From an uncultured Granulosicoccaceae bacterium (lineage in GTDB: Bacteria; Pseudomonadota; Gammaproteobacteria; Granulosicoccales; Granulosicoccaceae), in NCBI GenBank assembly GCA_938035525.1, contig CALHOI010000020.1, forward strand, positions 1-64,000: a stretch of DNA of 64,000 nt, in the 5' to 3' direction. A program made the position numbers and the translations under genes. Of this stretch, positions 58,366 to 64,000 are shown piece by piece. Numbering within the stretch: the first letter of the stretch is position 1; each line of letters starts with the position of its first letter. The notes beneath the pieces are model-generated. The model was given only the letters and a program-made list of their open reading frames with translations, did no database searches and had not been told where the DNA came from.

Positions 58366-58808
58366 GATTCTATTACTCTTAGTTTTGCCTGAATAAATGC
58401 GCTGTGGCGCACATGGAGTAAGTCGCTTAGCTTACGGATAGTGTAATCTTCATAGTGATCAATGTCACCATCGGCAGCCGCAACCCGCCACATTTGTTCG
58501 ATTAGTACGACTTTTTGTTCCTGTTCAAACTGTTCATTGATTAAGCGAACATGCTCATGCAAAGACACAGCGTTGTCCGCTTCAGCAATCGCCGTATCAA
58601 CCAACGTTTTAATCTCTTCGTCTGGCAAAGTGGAAGAGCGCTGCAACGCGGTGACAATTGATTCTATCTCGACAGGCTCCAGTTGATGGTCGCTGCGCGC
58701 AATTTCAACTAAAAGAGATGCGCTGACTCTCTCGATATCAGCCTGCATGGTTTCAGCATCCGGCGATTGTGAAGTGGATGCGAGTCTATTTATCCAATTG
58801 CTAAACAT
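58362..58808 (-). CDS. TerB-like tellurite-resistance-fold protein
   Basis: About 148 residues from the ATG at 58808 (MFSNWINRL); a longer start at 58838 would translate a tandem repeat. All-helical TerB fold with repeated acidic metal-site motifs: LLVEIARSDHQLEPVEIESI and MWRVAAADGDIDHYEDYTIRKLSDLLHV. Many chromosomal TerB-like proteins have no link to tellurite; function unknown. Coupled to the membrane-protein gene downstream. Confidence 0.82.
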   Translation of the reverse strand: MFSNWINRLASTSQSPDAETMQADIERVSASLLVEIARSDHQLEPVEIESIVTALQRSSTLPDEEIKTLVDTAIAEADNAVSLHEHVRLINEQFEQEQKVVLIEQMWRVAAADGDIDHYEDYTIRKLSDLLHVRHSAFIQAKLRVIES

Positions 58809-58844
58809 AATAATTAAACACAATAATATTAAACACAATAATAC
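58803..58844. repeat. 15 bp A/T-rich tandem repeat at the TerB-like gene start
   Basis: About 2.8 copies of AAACACAATAATATT (58816-58830 best) run across the start codon at 58808. The position suggests it could set spacing of upstream signals for this gene. Confidence 0.8.
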
Positions 58845-58858
58845 GTTGCGACCCGCGG

Positions 58859-59896
58859 CTACGGCAGCACGTTAATATGCTCGTCCCAGGTTCTTCGCAC
58901 AATTGCTCGCATGCGATCTGTGTTGATTTCTAACGGCAGTTGCTGGCTCTGTTGTGGTTCAAAACCTGACTCACCTAAATGTCCAACACTAAAACGAAAC
59001 ACATAGCTCGATTCAATTCCCATCCTCAAGTCATTGATTATCAATTGCTCGTTAACCTGGCTTGCTGAAATCTTACCGCCAGTAAACCAGTCCATTCTGG
59101 CAATAGGCCAGTGGTCTGAGTACTGATCTATCATATCGCTGTTACGGTTGTACTGTACAAATTCAACGTGCTGATCTTCATCTAACAGCGAGTAAAAACC
59201 CTCGTAATAGGTGCCTTTATCGATAGACACCAGTCGCCACAGCAACGAAAAAGGCGTGGGTGCAACCAGAACGTTCTCGGTACTCATATTCTGCTGCTGC
59301 AATGATGCGTGAGTTATTGCACTCACGCTACTTTGTAAGACCAGCGTTAAAACCAAATAGGCCGTACTCACTACCAGCCCAGCAATCACAGCCCCCTGCG
59401 CTCGGTGACGGGATCGGAACGCAACCAGCAATGCAATGAGCAAAGGTACTGTGTACAACGGGTCAATAATAAATATCGACCCGATAGCCGTCGGTTCGAT
59501 ATTCAGTGGCCAGAATAGTTGCGTACCATAAATGGTGAAGCCATCTAATACAGCGTGGGTAATCAACACCAGAAACACGCACAGCAACCACTGTGCATAA
59601 GATGGCGCAGACGAGCGCAAATTGTCCACGGCGCTTGCGCTTAACCACCTATCGGGATAGCACCGTTTAAATAACCAAGCAATGGGAATGCTTGCCAAAC
59701 TCAACACAAAAAGGGAGTGGCTCCAGCTTCTGTGGAAAGTGAAGCTGGCTACCGCATCGCTGTAATGCACCAGCACATCCATGTCGGGCAAGGTTCCCAA
59801 CAGTCCTCCAACCAGCATGGCACGCGGACCAAGCTTGCTTCCAAGCGTTGCCTGCGCAACGGCAGCACCCAACGCAAATTGTGACAGCGAATCCAC
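58859..59896 (-). CDS. Inner-membrane metal-dependent hydrolase (YdjM/LexA-regulated type)
   Basis: 345 residues. N-terminal MDSLSQFALGAAVAQATLG, then LLGTLPDMDVLVHY and FHRSWSHSLFVLSL with the His/Asp metal ligands, and several membrane segments (LLCVFLVLITHAVLDGFTIYGTQ). The C-terminal ~130 residues are soluble. This matches the DUF457 membrane hydrolase family; the substrate is unknown. No LexA box was seen upstream. Confidence 0.85.
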   Translation of the reverse strand: MDSLSQFALGAAVAQATLGSKLGPRAMLVGGLLGTLPDMDVLVHYSDAVASFTFHRSWSHSLFVLSLASIPIAWLFKRCYPDRWLSASAVDNLRSSAPSYAQWLLCVFLVLITHAVLDGFTIYGTQLFWPLNIEPTAIGSIFIIDPLYTVPLLIALLVAFRSRHRAQGAVIAGLVVSTAYLVLTLVLQSSVSAITHASLQQQNMSTENVLVAPTPFSLLWRLVSIDKGTYYEGFYSLLDEDQHVEFVQYNRNSDMIDQYSDHWPIARMDWFTGGKISASQVNEQLIINDLRMGIESSYVFRFSVGHLGESGFEPQQSQQLPLEINTDRMRAIVRRTWDEHINVLP

Positions 59897-59973
59897 TGCA
59901 GAATTTATAGTTTATTCAAGAAAAAGGAACACCTAGTGTCCACAGTATACGGCACAAATGTCATTGCACCGAT

Positions 59974-60040
59974 GAACTAGCGCTGAACTAGTAGCGCTGA
60001 ACTAGTAGCGCTGAACTACCAGCGCTGAACTACTAGCGCC
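59974..60040. repeat. 14 bp tandem repeat between the membrane hydrolase and the zincin lipoprotein
   Basis: One short (11 bp) and four 14 bp copies of GAACTAGTAGCGCT, with the palindromes ACTAGT and AGCGCT in each unit, end 11 bases before the stop of the next gene (60052). Confidence 0.9.
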
Positions 60041-60051
60041 AATAACAGTAA

Positions 60052-61446
60052 CTATTTTGGGCTTTGCGGGTGAACCGGCGACTCCACACGAATTTTTTCT
60101 CTGAACAACTCTGCAGACTCAGTTGAACGAGTGCTGTCGACGGAACGCGTATCGGGTTGTGACGCAGCAATAGATACCGGTGTCTGATTGTCGCACCAAT
60201 GAACACCAGGATTCATGGGTTCGGCATCACTTAGCGTATTGTCAAGATAACTGACCATACCCGCACTCATGTTCACGACCAAATCGGTTGCCAATCGAGC
60301 ACGTGGATTAACCAGCGGGTCGGCCAGGCGGTTGCGTTGCCCCCAGCCCACCAGTAAATCGTTACAAGTGTAGTTAGTGTCATCAACGGGTTTATTGGTA
60401 AAACCGACATTAACAATAGAGTCATAGTAGTAGGCCATAACCACACCTTCTACCAATTGCGCCAAGTCTTCTCGCGGTGTGGAGTAGCTATACATCTGAA
60501 TGGCGCCATCGGTTGACATAAACTGACCCAACTGCGCAGGGGTTGCCGCATTTTGAGCATCTGTCGCAGTCTCTCCCTGATACATCACCTGACCAAAGCT
60601 TTGGAGCTCTGTACCGGTTAGCGGAAACTGTGCATACAATGCTGGGGATAACCAATGATCAGAGATGCTTCTTACCGCGTCCCAAGCCGACAAACTGGTA
60701 TCCAACGTCGCTATTTGTGGACGAGGCATAAAGTCGGTTGCATGCGCAAGCTCATGAAACAACAAGCGCATTAGCGGTAGTCGCAAGTCTTCGAATGGAC
60801 GCACTGACGCGTCTTCCAAGCTGTAGTAAGGCCACAGCGATTGACCATCAGCGCCAGCAATGCGGCGTAAGAACCAAAACTGTAAATCAGCACCGAAATC
60901 GGAGCGAAAATCTTCCTGCAAGGAAACACTGCCTTTTTCATCGACTGATGACCAAAGATAAATTGGGTCGATTTGAATAGCGCCGGTTAATGCTGTGTAA
61001 AAGGACGGGCGCACCTCACTGCCAATTAAAATGGCAGTGGTAGAAGAGAACATGTTTAATAAGTCATCAGGCGCTGTGCGCACAACAGCTTCAAAACGTT
61101 CTCCCATCCAATCATGGGTAACAAGCACCCGATCCATGATTTGATCGATGGTGGGCTGATTAACACCATCACCAATAAACGGAAGCGTTGTTAGTGCGCA
61201 TGATTCAGCGGCTGTACTAATGAGAATACATTGCTTGAGGACCGAACCATGGGGACTGTTGGCCCGATAAGGATATACGAATTCGGTACCGCGGACTTCA
61301 AACGTGTCGCCACCTGTACCGGGATCAATCGCAATACCGCCAGTACCACCACCAACGATTGCCTGATCGTCGTCGCGCTCACTGCAGGCACCCAATACAA
61401 GTGTCAGTACAACCGTTGATACAACTTTGCCGACAGAGAACTTCAT
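60052..61446 (-). CDS. Lipoprotein with zinc-metallopeptidase (HExxH) motif
   Basis: About 464 residues from the ATG at 61446; a longer frame to 61512 runs into the OmpA gene. Lipobox VLTLVLGAC. The zincin motif FHELAHATDF is near residue 232, and PREDLAQLVEGVVM near residue 325 is a good third-ligand Glu site as in gluzincins. Cys residues near both ends may pair. The family is not recognised. It is probably a secreted or outer-membrane-anchored protease of the cell surface, cotranscribed with the OmpA-like gene 28 bases upstream; activity is inference. Confidence 0.8.
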   Translation of the reverse strand: MKFSVGKVVSTVVLTLVLGACSERDDDQAIVGGGTGGIAIDPGTGGDTFEVRGTEFVYPYRANSPHGSVLKQCILISTAAESCALTTLPFIGDGVNQPTIDQIMDRVLVTHDWMGERFEAVVRTAPDDLLNMFSSTTAILIGSEVRPSFYTALTGAIQIDPIYLWSSVDEKGSVSLQEDFRSDFGADLQFWFLRRIAGADGQSLWPYYSLEDASVRPFEDLRLPLMRLLFHELAHATDFMPRPQIATLDTSLSAWDAVRSISDHWLSPALYAQFPLTGTELQSFGQVMYQGETATDAQNAATPAQLGQFMSTDGAIQMYSYSTPREDLAQLVEGVVMAYYYDSIVNVGFTNKPVDDTNYTCNDLLVGWGQRNRLADPLVNPRARLATDLVVNMSAGMVSYLDNTLSDAEPMNPGVHWCDNQTPVSIAASQPDTRSVDSTRSTESAELFREKIRVESPVHPQSPK

Positions 61447-61474
61447 TCGCAACCCTTCACTTGCAATCCAAGCG

Positions 61475-62578
61475 TTATTTAATGCGAATGTCTGCCCTTC
61501 TGTTGCTGGCACGACCTTCGACTGTGTTATTCGAAGCTACCGGTCTTGTCTCACCGAATCCTCGCACGCTTAAGCGTGTTCTGCTAATGCCTTTGGATTC
61601 CAGGTATCGCCGAACACTTTCAGCACGCCTCAAAGACAACGCCTGATTATAACGTTCCGATGCTATCCAGTCTGTATGTCCTTCCAAACTGACAGAAACA
61701 TCCGATTCGGCCAATGCAGTAGCAAGCTTATCAAGCTTACTAGCGGCTAGAGGCGTGATTTCTGAGCGGTCGAAGTCAAAATTGACCGTAGTCACACTCG
61801 CTAAATCAGCGCTTTTTGGCGTTACAGTTTTAACTGGTTCAACTTTTTCGGTCTCTGGCACGCTCGCACCGCGTGTGCTGGCAGCGATAGGCGCGGCACT
61901 GCGAACCTTGCCAAACCGCTTCAGCACACTGATAGATGCATAGTGCATATCTGTGTCAAGGGCTCGGTATTCGCCACGCAAAGCAAAGCCATTACTAAAA
62001 CCGTATTCAGCCCCAAGCCCCAAAGCCAGATGGACTTTATTTTTTACGGTGTGATCTAACTCTGAGTCAGCGAAAACGGTACCCAGACCCACACGAGTGA
62101 ACAGCGATAAACCTTCTCGCGTACCCATTCCAGAGCCCGTTTTGTTCGCAGTCAGCCGGCTACGACTATTGAACAAATAAGCGATGCCACTAAGGCCAAA
62201 TACCTGATAGTCAACGGTGCCAACGTCCTCGCCTAAAAATGAAATGCCGGCTGACCCAAAGTCACCATAGTAAGCTTCTGCCGATAATCGACTGGTAAAA
62301 TCATAACCGGCAGTTATGTGGAAACCGCTATCACTGTCGTCGCTGACTGCAAGACTCTCGTTAGGGACTTTCGGTTCAAGCTGTGTTGCACCCACGCCCA
62401 CACCCACATACGCTCGAGGGGTAAATTCAAGTGATCTATCGTCGGCTCTGGCAGCCATTAACAAAGCCGCACAACACAAAGCGCTTAAACTGAAAATTGC
62501 CAGGGCTCGCCCGGAACGCTTGCTTTTATGCTTTGTTTGGCAACGGAGCGTTTGACTGCGGTTAAATAGTGTCATCAC
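61475..62578 (-). CDS. OmpA-family outer-membrane protein
   Basis: 367 residues (start GTG 62578 or ATG 62575). Signal segment ALAIFSLSALCCAALLMAARA; an eight-strand barrel (about 50-225) with YVGVGVGATQLEP, GFHITAGYDF and EYRALDTDMHYASISVLKRFG; a Pro/Val/Lys linker; and the OmpA wall-binding domain (VTTVNFDFDRSEI, SLEGHTDWIAS, NRRADIRIK). The start overlaps the stop of the repeat protein upstream (TGATG), so they are coupled. Confidence 0.93.
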   Translation of the reverse strand: MMTLFNRSQTLRCQTKHKSKRSGRALAIFSLSALCCAALLMAARADDRSLEFTPRAYVGVGVGATQLEPKVPNESLAVSDDSDSGFHITAGYDFTSRLSAEAYYGDFGSAGISFLGEDVGTVDYQVFGLSGIAYLFNSRSRLTANKTGSGMGTREGLSLFTRVGLGTVFADSELDHTVKNKVHLALGLGAEYGFSNGFALRGEYRALDTDMHYASISVLKRFGKVRSAAPIAASTRGASVPETEKVEPVKTVTPKSADLASVTTVNFDFDRSEITPLAASKLDKLATALAESDVSVSLEGHTDWIASERYNQALSLRRAESVRRYLESKGISRTRLSVRGFGETRPVASNNTVEGRASNRRADIRIK

Positions 62579-64000
62579 GCAACTCCACCTTTTTGGTTTC
62601 GTCGGTAGCGGGCAAGTTGTCTAAAACCGTACAACCAACTCAACAACAAAAATGACAGTAGAGAAGCGCTACCTAATGCAGAGCCTTCAACACCGACTTC
62701 TATTGTCAGGTTGTCGCAATTACATTCTTCGAAATCGTTGACTCCGTTGTCATTGATATCACTGAAGCGCAGTACATCAACAGCGACGGTACCGGTGCTT
62801 TGATTGCCAGCCGTGTCTTCGATAACGTAAAGGAATGTATCCATGCCGATAAATTCATCAATCGGCTTATAGCTGATTTGCTGGCCTTGAATCTCGATCG
62901 TCGCGTTTGGAGATTCGGATACGCTGATTATTGTCAAACCCCCGCCCGGTGAATCCGCGTCGTTTGCCAGAACGTCGATCAGCGTCATGGTGCCTTGAGT
63001 CACGCTGGCCATGTCAGGATTTGCAACGGTTTCGTTGACGCCATCGCTAATAGGCACGAAGTTGTCGCCAGCATCAGCACCACTGGTGTCACTACCGCCG
63101 GCATCCGCACCTGCATCACTGCCGCCCGCATCCGCACCTGCATCACTACCGCCCGCATCCGCACCTGCATCACTGCCGCCCGCATCTGCGCCCGCGTCAC
63201 TACCACCAGCATCCGCACCTGCATCACTGCCACCAGCATCTGCACCTGCGTCATTGCCGCCAGCATCTGAGCCGGCATCACTACCGCCAGCATCCGCACC
63301 CGCATCACTGCCGCCAGCATCCGCACCCGCATCACTGCCACCAGCATCCGCACCCGCATCACTGCCACCAGCGTCTGCACCGGCATCGCTTCCACCCGCA
63401 TCTGATCCGCCAGCGGTGCTACCGCCCGAGTTTCCATCAAACTCAATATCATCAACAAAGGCGAAGTTAACGCCTTCGGCATCCTCGCCGTTAATGAGAA
63501 TCATGACAGGATTTGTGCCTGGAGCAACGCTTATACCTGGTGGTAAATCGGGGTCGTTCTCGTTGAGCAATAAAAAGTAGATACCATCGTCGACACCGGG
63601 TATCACGAACTCGCCTGAAATGTCGGTGTTGATCGACGAACCAAGCTGTTGATCTATACCTGGGTCGTAAACACCGTTACCGTTTGAGTCTGTGAACAAC
63701 GTAAGCTCAATATCACTGATACCAGCTTCATCATCATTCACTGAACCGTCATTGTTTTCATCTTTGAACACAGTGCCGGTGATGACATTTAAACTGTCGG
63801 CTAAAAAATACCCTGATACGCCACCGTAAATATCGGCACCATCACCGAAAACAATTTTTTCGTCGTTGGTGTCTTGCGGAAAACTGGCAACATCAAACAA
63901 GTTGTGAACGCCATCGACAACATCGTTGGCAAAATAAGAAAATCCATAATAGACCTGACCCGCTGTCAAGCCCATTCTTTCATGAGACACAAAAGCCATA
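62575..64000 (-). CDS. SdrD_B-type repeat surface protein with C-terminal membrane tail (partial, N-terminus beyond right edge)
   Basis: 474+ residues; the frame runs to the right edge, where an ATG at 63999 is probably internal. Order: a Ca-binding-like YYGFSYFANDV domain; an SdrD_B domain (GTVFKDENNDGSVNDDEAGI); Gly-Ser-Asp-Ala-Gly repeats (about 27 bp units); a cadherin-like/bacterial Ig-like domain (TLIDVLANDADSPGGGL); then a tail DINDNGVNDFEECNCD, hydrophobic segment SLLSFLLLSWLYGF and a basic end RQLARYRRN. The tail resembles prokaryotic C-terminal sorting signals. A surface role is inference. Confidence 0.85.
   Translation of the reverse strand, partial: MAFVSHERMGLTAGQVYYGFSYFANDVVDGVHNLFDVASFPQDTNDEKIVFGDGADIYGGVSGYFLADSLNVITGTVFKDENNDGSVNDDEAGISDIELTLFTDSNGNGVYDPGIDQQLGSSINTDISGEFVIPGVDDGIYFLLLNENDPDLPPGISVAPGTNPVMILINGEDAEGVNFAFVDDIEFDGNSGGSTAGGSDAGGSDAGADAGGSDAGADAGGSDAGADAGGSDAGADAGGSDAGSDAGGNDAGADAGGSDAGADAGGSDAGADAGGSDAGADAGGSDAGADAGGSDAGADAGGSDTSGADAGDNFVPISDGVNETVANPDMASVTQGTMTLIDVLANDADSPGGGLTIISVSESPNATIEIQGQQISYKPIDEFIGMDTFLYVIEDTAGNQSTGTVAVDVLRFSDINDNGVNDFEECNCDNLTIEVGVEGSALGSASLLSFLLLSWLYGFRQLARYRRNQKGGVA
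63091..63414 (-). repeat. 27 bp tandem repeat coding Gly-Ser-Asp-Ala-Gly linker
   Basis: About twelve copies of a 27-base unit (consensus, plus strand, CATCACTGCCGCCCGCATCCGCACC) encode a repeated GGSDAGADA motif in the right-end protein. Other frames across the array also stay open, but only this frame continues into recognised domains. Confidence 0.9.

Noticed and set aside
63011-63580. Plus-strand Pro/Ser/Ala-rich frame of 189 codons
   Set aside because: It is the antisense of the Asp-Ala-Gly repeat array; repeats of three-base multiples keep several frames open.

Overview
The window looks like chromosome from a free-living, probably marine or aquatic, gammaproteobacterium. The evidence is the gene set and order: accB-accC-prmA-(DUF3426)-dusB-fis-purH, fabA-fabB, plsB, tas, srkA and dsbD. 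Base composition is moderate. The lineage below class is not settled by the sequence. A perfect CIRCE operator in front of groES points to HrcA control of the chaperonin, which many but not all gammaproteobacteria lack. No tRNA, rRNA, CRISPR array, insertion sequence or prophage was recognised.

Layout. Positions 1-7008 (minus) hold the N-terminal 2336 codons of a giant surface protein: LEPR motif, DUF4347, laminin-G-like domain, CSPG-like and cadherin repeats, ending at the left edge in a Glu-Pro hexanucleotide tract. Upstream are a small CPBP-type intramembrane protease, an OmpA-family protein and hemB. 10126-13466 (plus) carries an acidic membrane-anchored protein, aroE, a DUF192 protein and tas. 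13632-20765 (minus) is the conserved purH-fis-dusB-DUF3426-prmA-accC-accB block. srkA (plus) separates it from fabB-fabA, a DUF4197 lipoprotein and a complete biotin ECF transporter (bioY-bioN-bioM). Then come a TauE-type permease, tag, a GGDEF/EAL protein, groEL-groES and fxsA. On the plus strand dsbD has a duplicated periplasmic N-terminal domain.

38230-48750 (minus) is a glycan-use locus: a binding-protein ABC importer, sugar isomerase/epimerase, Gfo/Idh oxidoreductase, GH43 and GH2 beta-mannosidase-like enzymes. An ABC exporter, a CMD-family protein, plsB, a TraF_2-like outer-membrane protein, a spermidine-synthase-like protein, a DUF4403 lipoprotein and three small membrane or TerB-like genes follow. 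The right end (60052-64000, minus) is a compact surface operon: an SdrD_B-type protein with Asp-Ala-Gly repeats and a C-terminal sorting-like tail (cut by the window edge), an OmpA-family protein, and a lipoprotein with a zincin HExxH motif.

How they fit together. AccB/AccC, FabA/FabB, PlsB and BioMNY form a lipid-and-biotin theme. The two ends share a cell-surface theme (giant adhesin, repeat protein, OmpA proteins, intramembrane protease, secreted metalloprotease-like protein), and this is the best place to look for something undescribed. A second recurring feature is a set of short 14-17 bp tandem repeats at gene borders, plus a 15 bp one inside purH. Functions are inferred from translated sequence and motif recognition; no database search was run.
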